DNA of 64,000 bases from CAJCIS01 sp965276755 (GCA_965276755.1 OZ255625.1:434001-498000); one strand, 5' to 3'; positions 1 through 8,692 are shown, numbered from the stretch's first letter. Numbers and translations are program-made. The notes: generated from the letters alone by a model not told the origin.

Positions 1-1021
1 CATGACCCGGGTGGGCGAGCAAACGTTCGACGTGCCGCAGGTGCGCGGCGGCGGATTTTACCCAAGCGCCCTCGACAAGGGCACCCGCACCGAGCGCGCG
101 CTCAACCTCGCATTGGCCGAAATGTATGTGCAAGGCGTATCAACCCGCAAGGTGATCACCGTGCTGCAGGCCTTGCTCGGGCCGGACATCGCTATTTCCT
201 CAACCCAGGTCAGCCGCGCCACCGAGCAGCTCGACGAGGGGCTTGCCGCCTGGCGCGAGCGACCGCTCGGCGATACCCCGTATCTCTTGCTCGATGCCCG
301 CTATGAACGCATCCGCGAAGAAGGCCGCCTGCTCGATTGCGCCGTGCTTGTCGCAATCGGCGTGACGGCCGACGGCAAACGGCGCGTGCTCGGCGTATCG
401 GTCGCATTTTCCGAGGCCGAACAGCATTGGCGGGAATTTCTCGATAGCCTCATTGCGCGCGGGTTGCGCGGGGTAAAGTTCATCGTGTCGGACGATCATG
501 CAGGCTTGAAGGCCGCGCGCCGCGCCACCCTGCCAAGTGTGCCATGGCAGCGCTGCCAATTCCATTTGCAGCAGAATGCCCAGGCCTACGTCACAAAGCT
601 GGATCAGCGCAAGCCGGTCGCAGGGCGGATACGCGCGATCTTCAATGCGCCCGACAAGGCAGAAGCCGAACGGCTGCTGCGCCAGGCGATCGAACTCTGG
701 GCGACGGACGCGCCGAAACTTGCCACATGGGCCGAACAGAACCTTCCCATGGGCTTTGCCGTGTTCGACCTCCCGCAAGCCCACCGCATAAGATTGCGCA
801 CGACCAACGGCCTCGAACGCATCAACCGCGAACTCAAACGCCGCACACGGGTTGCCTCCATCTTCCCCAACGCCGCATCCTGCCTGCGCCTCGTCTCCGC
901 CCTGCTGGCAGAATGCGACGAGGAGTGGATGAACGGCAAAATCTACCTCACACTAGACACATAGAAGCGTAGCCGGAATGAACCACCTCACGAGAATTTA
1001 CAGAAAAAAGGTTGCACTGCC
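1..1021 (+). mobile_element. IS256-family insertion sequence, copy 1 (left part outside window)
   Basis: The visible part is identical in translation to the second copy at 2927-4330 and shares its right end up to position 1021, after which the two sequences diverge. The right terminal inverted repeat is at 995-1021. The element has inserted near the 3' end of the minus-strand methylase gene. Its left end and left flank lie outside the window, so its target duplication cannot be checked (the candidate right-hand copy is the 8 bp at 1022-1029). Confidence 0.9.
2..964 (+). CDS. IS256-family transposase, 5'-truncated by window edge
   Basis: This is the last 320 residues of a DDE (mutator/IS256-type) transposase. 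The sequence is identical to residues 69-388 of the full copy at 3107-4273. Catalytic signatures are visible: LLLDARYERIREEG with the first Asp, FIVSDDHAGLKAA with the second, and TNGLERINRELKRR with the Glu. The cut is made by the window, not by mutation: the reading frame is open to the first base. The gene probably encodes an active enzyme, since both copies lack any internal stop. Confidence 0.92.
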   Translation: MTRVGEQTFDVPQVRGGGFYPSALDKGTRTERALNLALAEMYVQGVSTRKVITVLQALLGPDIAISSTQVSRATEQLDEGLAAWRERPLGDTPYLLLDARYERIREEGRLLDCAVLVAIGVTADGKRRVLGVSVAFSEAEQHWREFLDSLIARGLRGVKFIVSDDHAGLKAARRATLPSVPWQRCQFHLQQNAQAYVTKLDQRKPVAGRIRAIFNAPDKAEAERLLRQAIELWATDAPKLATWAEQNLPMGFAVFDLPQAHRIRLRTTNGLERINRELKRRTRVASIFPNAASCLRLVSALLAECDEEWMNGKIYLTLDT

Positions 1022-2160
1022 TGAGCAAAGGTCTCTGCGGGCAATTCGATTATTGCTTTAAGCCGAGCCTTATCTGCCAGCTCCTGGCGTGCATACGCCG
1101 CAACGCCAGCTGCGGACACAACGCCATCAGGAACCACAACCAGGCAACGCCCCTCTGGACGTAAGAGAGTGAGATACCTGTCCAGGAAAAGGATTTCTGA
1201 GTCCACCATCGCGTACGGCGACCGGCTATGTGCGAAAGTTGGGAGAACCCGGCGGGATGTTTCGGATAGATCAGCTCGTGTAAATTTTGCTCCAAATGGA
1301 GGATTGGTGAGGATCAGATCTACCTTGCCATCCACCTCTGACAAAGGTGATTCATCCCAAAGGGAATTACCGACATAGATTCCGTGCTCTTTGGCTCGGA
1401 ACATAGACAGATTCATGAACGACAACGCTGCCATCCTGTCTACCTTGTCTTGTGCCAATATCCGGAGTGGCGGCAGGTCTTTTGTTTTCCCTAGAGCTTC
1501 GTAGGCCCTGGAGAATGAGAGTAAGAAGGACCCAACCCCGCAGCTAGGGTCCACCACGACGTACTCTTTTTGTTTGGGAGGGGCTAACAAGTCAGAGATT
1601 GCTATTTCAACCATCAAAGATACGACTTCTGGTGGAGTCATATATTGAGCGTCTTCGGTGTTATTGCGGAAGTTATCTCTGACAAAATGCCCAAAAGCTT
1701 CATTGAGGGGGTCGAGGTTGGAAGCTCCTCCTGCCTCTGGGTGCGCCGCCACAGCAAGAGCTGCCAGATCAACTAAATAGCCCGCAATCTTTTCATCGCC
1801 AGCATGCAACGCGAGGGTCGGCTTTGGTCCGAAGATAGAGCCGCCATCTCCGCGAAGGAAAAGCGGTGAAAGTGCCACCTGGGTGAACAGATTGCCTAAG
1901 CGTGCCAGGTCCGGAGGGTGAGACCTGTTTCCAAGGGCCTCATCGGCAATTACGCCTGCGGCCTGCCCGATACGGATCGCGATAAGCTTGGTGATCTCGT
2001 CCAGCTTTGAGTTGGAATCCGGCAAGCGACCTTCGCTATGGAACAGCTCCCGAATTTCGCTCAGCGAATCGTACATTCGGCGGTAGGGGTCGGGTGAGAC
2101 TAGGCGTAATCCATCAGGCACGGGGGGACCTCTAAATGAGACGACATCTTTGATGGCCAT
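988..2160 (-). pseudogene. N-6 adenine DNA methyltransferase of a type II R-M system, 3' end removed by IS256
   Basis: A methylase of the HsdM-like N6-adenine class that would protect host DNA against the neighbouring endonuclease. Seen: AQYMTPPEVV (residues ~171-180), SAM-binding motif DPSCGVGSF (~204-212) and catalytic NPPF (~286-289). The start at 2160 (MAIKDVV) is preferred over an upstream ATG at 2262, which would overlap the divergent controller gene. Native sequence ends at 1022. The last ~11 codons, to a stop at 988, come from the IS right end, so the C-terminal region (including any target-recognition part) is missing here. The rest may lie left of the window. Base composition is lower in GC than the chromosome around it. 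Activity is doubtful. Confidence 0.85.
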
Positions 2161-2162
2161 CA
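2151..2162. promoter_or_regulatory. 12-bp palindrome at the methylase start, possible controller site
   Basis: TGATGGCCATCA is a perfect palindrome covering the methylase start codon and lies about 20 bp before the controller gene start. C proteins of R-M systems bind palindromic boxes between the M and C/R genes, so this is a candidate. Only one such box is seen, whereas classical C operators are double, so confidence is low. Confidence 0.25.
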
Positions 2163-2181
2163 GATTTGTCGCCCTTAGCAC

Positions 2182-2421
2182 GTGAGTTGCGATGCGCCAA
2201 GAGGCTTCGGCTCGATTGGGGAGCGCTTGCGTGTATTGCGGCGCGGACGTGCGCTCACCCAATCAGCTCTAGCCCGGCTGGCTGGCATCAGCCGGCAGTA
2301 CCTCAGTGATATTGAGCGCAGTGCCGTCGAACCGTCGGCCGAAGTTTTAGCTGCAATCGCAACTGCCCTTGGCATCCGTGTCGAAGAGCTCCCTCAGGAT
2401 ACCAAGGCCAATGATTACTAG
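2182..2421 (+). CDS. Controller (C) protein of the R-M system, XRE-type HTH
   Basis: A 79-residue protein that is almost entirely a helix-turn-helix domain: GERLRVLRRGRALTQSALAR, then the recognition-helix region ISRQYLSDIERSAVEPS. This size and position (divergent from the methylase, overlapping the endonuclease) are typical of C proteins, which time restriction after entry into a new host by activating R and repressing M. The start is GTG at 2182. The 3' end overlaps the endonuclease ATG at 2411 by 11 nt, suggesting translational coupling. The gene is intact although both its partners are broken. Confidence 0.85.
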   Translation: MSCDAPRGFGSIGERLRVLRRGRALTQSALARLAGISRQYLSDIERSAVEPSAEVLAAIATALGIRVEELPQDTKANDY

Positions 2422-2918
2422 TAAGTCTGTTAAAGAAGCCTTGGAGTTGCTGAACATCCATCACGAGGCTTTTTGGCGAGCTGCGCCTCATGCTTCAAAG
2501 ACGGGTCATCCTGTTCCGTCCGACACGCGTGGTTGGTCACAGATTATCGTAAGTGCACTAACCGAAGTGATGGGGATGGAGCGCAAGAAAGGCCCCGATC
2601 TTGTCGACGGCTCGGATGTGAAAGCAGCCAACACTTGGGAAGCTATAGACACACCGCGGTTTAACGGAGTTCTCAAGGCAGGCACTAAGTCAAAGCACTC
2701 TGGCACAATCTCTTTTTTGGATAATGTTCCACACATTTTCTTTGCGCTATGGGATATTGACACAAGGGAAACGCATCGATTTCGATTGTGGGTAGTACGC
2801 ACTAACAAAGACAAGGTCTTTCGTAAACTCGCCCTACGCTGGTACGAAGCTGTTGAACGAGGGACCCTTTTGAAAGAACAGAATCAAAAACTGATGCGTG
2901 GAGTAGACGTCGGCAGCT

Positions 2919-2926
2919 GGAACTTT
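2919..2926. repeat. 8-bp target-site duplication of IS256 copy 2 (partner at 4331-4338)
   Basis: GGAACTTT on the left and GAAACTTT on the right flank the element, one mismatch. Eight to nine bp duplications are usual for IS256-type transposition, and this defines the insertion as a single simple event. Confidence 0.75.
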
Positions 2927-2955
2927 GTTAGTGCACCATCGTTTCTGTAAATTGC

Positions 2956-3047
2956 TTGGCCGGCTCGGTTTGCCGGGGCCGTCCGAAGCAACGAGGGCGC
3001 TTGCGCCCGAAGTGCGCAGGACGGCCCCGGCAAACCGAGCCGGCCAA
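2956..3047. repeat. Long hairpin inside the IS256 left end
   Basis: Two perfect 29-bp arms (2956-2984 and 3019-3047, beginning TTGGCCGGCTCGG) face each other around a 34-nt spacer. The spacer holds a smaller palindrome, GGGCGCTTGCGCCC at 2995-3008. Read as RNA this would form a very stable stem just upstream of the transposase start, which could terminate or occlude outside transcription into the transposase gene. No T-run follows it. Confidence 0.8.
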
Positions 3048-3106
3048 GACCTATCGGGAGGTGATTGCTTCGGCCCATCCTATCACCCAGCGACGGAGCT
3101 TGTATC

Positions 3107-4273
3107 ATGGCACAACGCGTAGAACATCATCCCCTGGAGGCCGCCTTCTCGGCCCTGCTCGACAACGGACTGGACGGCGCCGGCGAGGCGCTGCGCATCC
3201 TGGTCAATGAAGCCAGCAAAATCGAACGCGCGCAATTCCTCAATGCCAAACCTCATGAACGCACCCCGGTTCGTGCCGATTACGCCAATGGTTTCAAACC
3301 AAAAACCGTCATGACCCGGGTGGGCGAGCAAACGTTCGACGTGCCGCAGGTGCGCGGCGGCGGATTTTACCCAAGCGCCCTCGACAAGGGCACCCGCACC
3401 GAGCGCGCGCTCAACCTCGCATTGGCCGAAATGTATGTGCAAGGCGTATCAACCCGCAAGGTGATCACCGTGCTGCAGGCCTTGCTCGGGCCGGACATCG
3501 CTATTTCCTCAACCCAGGTCAGCCGCGCCACCGAGCAGCTCGACGAGGGGCTTGCCGCCTGGCGCGAGCGACCGCTCGGCGATACCCCGTATCTCTTGCT
3601 CGATGCCCGCTATGAACGCATCCGCGAAGAAGGCCGCCTGCTCGATTGCGCCGTGCTTGTCGCAATCGGCGTGACGGCCGACGGCAAACGGCGCGTGCTC
3701 GGCGTATCGGTCGCATTTTCCGAGGCCGAACAGCATTGGCGGGAATTTCTCGATAGCCTCATTGCGCGCGGGTTGCGCGGGGTAAAGTTCATCGTGTCGG
3801 ACGATCATGCAGGCTTGAAGGCCGCGCGCCGCGCCACCCTGCCAAGTGTGCCATGGCAGCGCTGCCAATTCCATTTGCAGCAGAATGCCCAGGCCTACGT
3901 CACAAAGCTGGATCAGCGCAAGCCGGTCGCAGGGCGGATACGCGCGATCTTCAATGCGCCCGACAAGGCAGAAGCCGAACGGCTGCTGCGCCAGGCGATC
4001 GAACTCTGGGCGACGGACGCGCCGAAACTTGCCACATGGGCCGAACAGAACCTTCCCATGGGCTTTGCCGTGTTCGACCTCCCGCAAGCCCACCGCATAA
4101 GATTGCGCACGACCAACGGCCTCGAACGCATCAACCGCGAACTCAAACGCCGCACACGGGTTGCCTCCATCTTCCCCAACGCCGCATCCTGCCTGCGCCT
4201 CGTCTCCGCCCTGCTGGCAGAATGCGACGAGGAGTGGATGAACGGCAAAATCTACCTCACACTAGACACATAG
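3107..4273 (+). CDS. IS256-family transposase (complete)
   Basis: A 388-residue DDE transposase that cuts and copies the element. The start ATG at 3107 follows a GGAG ribosome site 8-9 nt upstream and gives the usual N-terminus (MAQRVEHHPLEAAF). The catalytic Asp in LLLDARY, the Asp in FIVSDDHAG and the Glu in TNGLERINRE are all present, and the C-terminal CDEEWMNGKIYL is intact. It is identical to the visible part of copy 1, pointing to recent transposition. Nothing suggests inactivation. Confidence 0.95.
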   Translation: MAQRVEHHPLEAAFSALLDNGLDGAGEALRILVNEASKIERAQFLNAKPHERTPVRADYANGFKPKTVMTRVGEQTFDVPQVRGGGFYPSALDKGTRTERALNLALAEMYVQGVSTRKVITVLQALLGPDIAISSTQVSRATEQLDEGLAAWRERPLGDTPYLLLDARYERIREEGRLLDCAVLVAIGVTADGKRRVLGVSVAFSEAEQHWREFLDSLIARGLRGVKFIVSDDHAGLKAARRATLPSVPWQRCQFHLQQNAQAYVTKLDQRKPVAGRIRAIFNAPDKAEAERLLRQAIELWATDAPKLATWAEQNLPMGFAVFDLPQAHRIRLRTTNGLERINRELKRRTRVASIFPNAASCLRLVSALLAECDEEWMNGKIYLTLDT

Positions 4274-4529
4274 AAGCGTAGCCGGAATGAACCACCTCAC
4301 GAGAATTTACAGAAAAAAGGTTGCACTGCCGAAACTTTCAACTTCATCCCCCAAGGGGTAGGGATTCCAACGTATTTAGAAATACTCTTGGAAACCTGGA
4401 ATATCCACTACTTTTCCAAGCTGACGCAACCGACAAGATCGAAGGGAAATACAAGCAGGTCTTTCTAGAAGCGTCCGTTTTGACGGCGGGCGCTTGCAAG
4501 AAAGCGCCCTGAGATTATCTGCCCAGCCC

Positions 4530-5300
4530 CAACCCGCGCCCTTCCGGCTTCCGCTCTCGGTCCTGCTCCGGCTCTCGCGGCAGCCCGCGGCGCTCCCGCT
4601 CCTCGTGCCGCGCCTGCCACCTTCGCGGCCTCCCTCGCCTGCTGCTCGACCCGGTGCTCCCACCTGGCGCTGAGCGCCCCCCCCTTGCGGGCCTGCATGA
4701 AGTACCGCGCCGGCTCGTCCAGCCCGTCTTGGTGCTCGCGCCCGATGCCAGGTAGCTCCATGCGCCGGCCGCTGCTGGCGGCGCGTAGGGCGTAGCGGTC
4801 GCCTTCCTCGCCGAACCGCTGGCTTGCCGCGGCATAGAACCGTCCAGCTCGCCAGCCACGCGCGGATGGCCGCCCTCTTCGGCCAAGCGCCTGCAACAGC
4901 CTCCTCCCGCCGCCGCTAGCGGTCGTCGTGACCTTCACTCGGCGAGGCTCTGGCTCACTCAAGGCGAAGAAGGGGAAGGCGTTTGCCAACTCGCCAATTG
5001 GGCGCTTCCTCTCCGCCGCTTGCCGCCTTCAGTAAACGAAGGCGCGCGCGTGTGGTACCCACCGGACCTGCTCGCCGGCCGAGGCGACAGGCTGCACTTG
5101 GTCGATGACGGTGTGTGGCAATGGTGGCGCGTAGCGGACCTTGCCAATAACTAAACTGCACGACTGCCGCCGCCTCACGCGCCTCCTGCACCGCCGATTG
5201 CTTCAAAGCCAGCCGAATGGAGCCTCCATTGCGCAGCCGCGCCCGCATGGACACCACCCGCACCCCCAGCCTAGACCAGTCCCGCCACACGCCAGGACCC
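4530..5300 (-). pseudogene. Decayed, frameshifted coding remnant of unknown family
   Basis: No intact gene covers this ~790-bp stretch, but minus-strand segments read like protein in shifting frames. Around 5170-5300 there is RLALKQSAVQEAREAAAVVQ. Then, in another frame, RYAPPLPHTVIDQVQPVA (about 5055-5150) ends in a stop, and after it EEGDRYALRAASSGRRMELP (about 4745-4810). These look like pieces of one or two genes broken by indels, possibly plasmid or mobilisation type, but I could not identify them. The right edge abuts copC. Confidence 0.4.
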
Positions 5301-5303
5301 ACG

Positions 5304-5672
5304 ATGCGTCCCCTGCTCTATTGCGTCGCCCTAAGTGCCGCCTTTGCCGCGCCGCTTCCCGCGCTTGCCCACGCCGTGCTGATCGACAGCACGCCTGCGC
5401 CGCAAGGACACGTGCCCGCCGGCGCGCTGGCGATTGCGCTGCGCTACAACAGCCGCATCGATGCCGCCCGCTCAAAAATCACGCTCACCGCGCCCGGCGG
5501 CGCCACGACGCGCCTGCCCATCCATGGGCAGGGCGCCGACATGCTGGACGCAACCGCCACGCTGACCCCCGGCGGCTACACCCTGCACTGGCAGGTGCTC
5601 GCCATCGACGGCCACATCACCCGAGGCCGCGTGCCCTTCACCGTGGACGCGTCCGCGACCGCCGCAAAGTAG
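5304..5672 (+). CDS. copC: CopC-domain periplasmic copper-binding protein
   Basis: A 122-residue secreted protein. The signal peptide is the first ~25 residues (MRPLLYCVALSAAFAAPLPALA), and the mature protein begins with the CopC hallmark HAVLIDSTPAPQG, whose N-terminal His is a Cu(II) ligand in the family. The C-terminal WQVLAIDGHITRGRVPFTV is also typical and carries another candidate His ligand. It lies 9 nt upstream of copD in the same operon, so it probably passes periplasmic copper to the membrane protein. No metal-responsive regulator gene is adjacent. The start at ATG 5304 is set by the signal peptide. Confidence 0.9.
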   Translation: MRPLLYCVALSAAFAAPLPALAHAVLIDSTPAPQGHVPAGALAIALRYNSRIDAARSKITLTAPGGATTRLPIHGQGADMLDATATLTPGGYTLHWQVLAIDGHITRGRVPFTVDASATAAK

Positions 5673-5681
5673 TCCGCCGCC

Positions 5682-7319
5682 GTGTCGCTTCTGGTCGATC
5701 TGTTCGGCTACCTGGGCATCCTGCTGCACGGGCTGGTCATCGTCAGCCAGTCGATGGCGCTGGGTGGCGTGCTGTTCCTGCTGCTGCTGGCGCGGCCCTG
5801 CGTGGACACGCTGGGGGCGGACATCGTCCGGCGCACGGCCAACATCGCGGCCATTGCCGCGCTGTGCCTGGCAGGCGTCGAGGCGCTGAACGTGTCCATG
5901 CAGCTCGCTGTGCTGACCAGCACGCTGGAGGTGCCGCTCGCCGACGTCATCACCGCCAACTTCGCGCTGGCCGGCATCGTCAAGGCGGTCGCCGCGCTGG
6001 CTCTGGCCGTGCTGCTGCGCCGAGGCGCAGGCGCCAGCCCGCTGCTCGCCGCCAGCCTGGTCGAGCTAACCGCGGCCACGCTCACCACCCACGCCGCTGC
6101 GCGCCTGTCGAGCAACGCGCTGCTGCTGGGCGTGGAGTTCCTCCACCAATTGGGCGCGGCGATCTGGGTCGGCGGCATACCCTGCTTCGTCATGGCGCTG
6201 GCCCGTGTGCGCGACGGGGCGGGCTTTCGCGTCGTGGGCAGCCGCTTCTCGCGGATGTCGATGGCAGGCGTGGCGGCCATTCTGCTCAGCGGCACGATCA
6301 TGTGCCTGTCCTACATCGGCAGTTGGCAGGCCTTCTACGGCACGGCTTATGGCGTCATGGTCGGCGCCAAGATCACCATGTTCGCCATGCTCCTGACGCT
6401 CGGCGCGGCCAACTTCTCGGTTACCGAACGGCTGCGGCGCGACCCATCCACCCCGGTGCTGCGCCTGCGCCGCTTTGCCGAAATCGAGATCGGCATCGGC
6501 ATCACCATCTTCTTCTGCGCCGCCTCGCTGACCTCCGTGCCACCTGGCGTGGACCTGACGGCCGATCGCGCCACCTGGGCCGATGTGGTCGATCGCGACT
6601 TTTCGCCAAGATGGCCGAGCCTGGTTTCGCCCGACATCGACCGCCTGGGCATCCCCGCGCTGCAGGCGCAGCTCAACGCGCAGGCCGCCGCGCGCGCGCA
6701 GGAACCGCGCGCCGCCTTCGTCGAGGGCAGCGGCGAGCTGCCGCCGCGCAATGCCGACGATATCGCCTGGTCGGAGTACAACCACCACTGGTCGGGCATT
6801 TTCGTGCTGGCGATCGGGCTGCTGGCGCTGCTGAACCAGGCCGGGCTGCGTTGGGCACGGCACTGGCCACTGGTGTTCCTGGGCCTGGCCGCCTTCCTGC
6901 TGGTGCGCTCGGACCCCGAGGTCTGGCCGATGGGCAGCATCGGCTTGTTCGAGTCTCTGCGCGACGTCGAGGTGGTGCAGCATCGCGTCTTTGCCGCCCT
7001 GCCGATCGCCTTTGGTCTGTTCGAGTGGGGCGTGCGCACCGGGCGCATTCGTGCCCGCTGGGCGGCCTACGTGTTTCCGCTGATCTGCGCCGGCGGCGGC
7101 GCGCTGCTGCTGACCCACACCCACGCGATCGCCAACGTCAAGGACCAGTTGTTGATCGAGTGGACGCACACGCCGCTTGCGCTGGCCGCGGTGGTGGCGG
7201 GATGGTCGCGCTGGCTGGAGCTGCGTCTGCCGGGGCGGGTGGCGCGTGTCTCGGGCTGGGTGTGGCCGTCATGCTTTGTTGCGATCGGCTTGCTGCTCTT
7301 CTTCTATAGAGAGGCGTGA
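5682..7319 (+). CDS. copD: CopD-family copper transport membrane protein
   Basis: A 545-residue polytopic inner-membrane protein starting at GTG 5682. Many hydrophobic helices are visible, starting with LFGYLGILLHGLVIVSQSMA, and Trp/His-rich loop segments such as FLHQLGAAIWVGGIP (around residues 153-167) match CopD. It is longer than the core CopD domain because of a C-terminal membrane extension, with HTHAIANVKDQLLIEWTHTP near the end. The role inferred from the family is copper uptake or handling together with CopC. The stop codon overlaps the ATG of the following esterase gene. Confidence 0.85.
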   Translation: MSLLVDLFGYLGILLHGLVIVSQSMALGGVLFLLLLARPCVDTLGADIVRRTANIAAIAALCLAGVEALNVSMQLAVLTSTLEVPLADVITANFALAGIVKAVAALALAVLLRRGAGASPLLAASLVELTAATLTTHAAARLSSNALLLGVEFLHQLGAAIWVGGIPCFVMALARVRDGAGFRVVGSRFSRMSMAGVAAILLSGTIMCLSYIGSWQAFYGTAYGVMVGAKITMFAMLLTLGAANFSVTERLRRDPSTPVLRLRRFAEIEIGIGITIFFCAASLTSVPPGVDLTADRATWADVVDRDFSPRWPSLVSPDIDRLGIPALQAQLNAQAAARAQEPRAAFVEGSGELPPRNADDIAWSEYNHHWSGIFVLAIGLLALLNQAGLRWARHWPLVFLGLAAFLLVRSDPEVWPMGSIGLFESLRDVEVVQHRVFAALPIAFGLFEWGVRTGRIRARWAAYVFPLICAGGGALLLTHTHAIANVKDQLLIEWTHTPLALAAVVAGWSRWLELRLPGRVARVSGWVWPSCFVAIGLLLFFYREA

Positions 7320-8158
7320 TGAAGACACGGGGCGTTATGAAGACATTTGGCGCATTGGTCTGGACCTTCCTGCTGCTGGCTGCGGCGCCTGCATTGGGCC
7401 AGGCGGTCGACAGGGACGTGCCCTACGGCAACGATCCCGCGCAAAGGCTGGATGTGTATCATCCGGCTTCATCGACGCCGGCGCGTCTGGTGGTGTTCAT
7501 CCATGGCGGCGGCTGGGTGGGCGGGCGCAAATCGGCGGGGCGGCGGATCGCGCCGCCCCTCGTGGCCCAAGGCTATGCCGTGGCCAGCATCGGCTATCGC
7601 CTGTTTCCGCAGACCTCGGCCGCCGGCGAAGTTGGCGATGCAGCCGAAGCCATCGCCTACCTGTTGCACAACGCGCAGCGCTTCGGCCTCGATCCGGGCG
7701 GGTTTGCCGTGATCGGCCATTCATCCGGCGCGCACATGGCCGCACTTCTGGGCACGGACGCGAGCTATCTGCGCCACGCCGGCGCCGATCCAGCCAAGCT
7801 TCGCGCGGTGATCACGCTGGATGGCGTCTTCGACCTGCGCGCCAACATCACGCACTATCCGAACCCGCGGGAAGACCAGGTTTTCGGCACCGACCCCGCC
7901 GCGTGGGCGCGCCTTTCGCCGGTCGATCTGATCGGCGGCATGAGCACGCATCCACGCTTCTGCCTGGTGCACGAGGATCGCGTGCCGCGCTTCATCGAGC
8001 AGGAAAGCTTGTTCGAGGCGGCGCTGCGCAAGCACGGCGAGACAGTGCAGGCGGTGGTGGCGCCCGGGCTGAGCCACGTGCAGTTGGTGGGCAAGTTTGG
8101 CGACGCGGGTCAGCCGATGGCCGCGTTTGCGCTGGGGTGTTTGTCGGCGGCGCGGTAG
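7319..8158 (+). CDS. Secreted alpha/beta-hydrolase (carboxylesterase-like)
   Basis: A 279-residue serine hydrolase with an N-terminal signal peptide (TFGALVWTFLLLAAAPALG). The oxyanion motif HGGGWVGG and nucleophile elbow GHSSGAHMA place it with the hormone-sensitive-lipase/BD-FAE-type esterases. The Asp and His of the triad are plausibly in the C-terminal third (GLSHVQLVG). The ATG at 7319 overlaps the copD stop and has an AGAGAGG ribosome site; a second Met at 7337 is the alternative. The link to copper genes is only positional, and the substrate is unknown. Confidence 0.8.
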   Translation: MKTRGVMKTFGALVWTFLLLAAAPALGQAVDRDVPYGNDPAQRLDVYHPASSTPARLVVFIHGGGWVGGRKSAGRRIAPPLVAQGYAVASIGYRLFPQTSAAGEVGDAAEAIAYLLHNAQRFGLDPGGFAVIGHSSGAHMAALLGTDASYLRHAGADPAKLRAVITLDGVFDLRANITHYPNPREDQVFGTDPAAWARLSPVDLIGGMSTHPRFCLVHEDRVPRFIEQESLFEAALRKHGETVQAVVAPGLSHVQLVGKFGDAGQPMAAFALGCLSAAR

Positions 8159-8215
8159 GTTCGGACAAGGCGCCCGAATCGCCTTTCCTCCCCTACTTCA
8201 ATCGGCGCTTGCGGC

Positions 8216-8692
8216 TCAAGACGCCTGCTCCATCTTGCGGCACTCCTGCACCTGGTGCGCAAGGCCCGGATCCGTTACGCGATCCAATGCAGCTAAGGCA
8301 TGCGCCTTGAAGGCCATGACTTCGGCTTCGCTGGGCTCGATGTCCGGGTTCGTGCAAATCTTGGCAAGTGCGAAATCCGGCTGGAGCTTCAGGACCTCCG
8401 CGGGATTGCGTGCGAGCGCATGGGCAATTGCTGCGTCCAATCCCTCGCCCGTTCCGGCGTCCGTGCCCGCTTTGAGCGGTCGCGCAACGAGCAGCCATTC
8501 CCGCTGCCCAGTCTGGATGTGACGCAGAACCGCCTCCCACTCCTTTGCCTTGCCCGCATTCAGCCGCGCCACCGTGCGGCGGGCGCCCAAATGGTGGAGG
8601 TCTGCAGCAATGGCCGCCGGTGTCAGCGCCCGCGCGCCCGCCGCACAGGGCGCGAGCAACAATGCCCCCAGCAGGAATATCGACCCCCTCAT
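8216..8692 (-). CDS. Secreted protein, probable immunity partner of the Tlde1-like effector
   Basis: A 158-residue protein with a clear signal peptide (MRGSIFLLGALLLAPCAAGA), so it acts outside the cytoplasm. It has no recognisable enzyme motif, a mixed helical body, and two Cys residues (in KICTN and VQECRK). It starts 10 nt after the stop of the DUF2778 effector gene and is co-transcribed with it. The assignment as immunity protein rests on that gene pair, on its periplasmic destination (where a cell-wall L,D-transpeptidase-like toxin acts) and on its size. Family membership (Tldi1) is inferred, not read from a motif. The ATG at 8692 is chosen for the signal peptide. Confidence 0.6.
   Translation of the reverse strand: MRGSIFLLGALLLAPCAAGARALTPAAIAADLHHLGARRTVARLNAGKAKEWEAVLRHIQTGQREWLLVARPLKAGTDAGTGEGLDAAIAHALARNPAEVLKLQPDFALAKICTNPDIEPSEAEVMAFKAHALAALDRVTDPGLAHQVQECRKMEQAS

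Larger units (their letters stand above)
2927..4330 (+). mobile_element. IS256-family insertion sequence, copy 2 (complete, 1404 bp)
   Basis: The ends are set by the target duplication and by imperfect terminal inverted repeats of 27 bp: left 2927-2953 and right 4304-4330, about 21 of 27 positions matching, including a shared TTTCTGTAAATT. One transposase gene fills most of the element. A strong palindrome (2956-3047) sits between the left end and the gene. It interrupts the MamI-like endonuclease gene in the same orientation as that gene. Confidence 0.92.
2411..4512 (+). pseudogene. MamI-like type II restriction endonuclease gene, interrupted by IS256
   Basis: The coding sequence is split into 2411-2926 (172 codons) and 4339-4512 (57 codons plus stop). 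Joining them across the IS restores one frame (...SWNF / QLHPPRGRDS...) giving 229 aa. The fragment resembles the MamI restriction endonuclease family. A PD-(D/E)xK-like site is visible as GPDLVDGSDVKAANTW around residues 61-76 (Asp63, Asp69, Lys71). The start at 2411 is chosen because it overlaps the controller gene; the frame is also open further upstream. With the IS in place the product would end a few residues into the element. The family name is from memory of its motifs; interruption and rejoining are read directly. Confidence 0.8.

Noticed and set aside
2151..2162. Typical double C-box operator for the controller protein
   Set aside because: Only one short palindrome is present and it lies on the methylase start codon, so it is listed as a weak candidate only.
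1..4330. Composite transposon formed by two direct IS256 copies carrying an R-M system
   Set aside because: Copy 2 has its own 8-bp target duplication inside the endonuclease gene, and the gene continues on the other side. The methylase is likewise cut inside. Two separate insertions explain this better than a transposon carrying the module.
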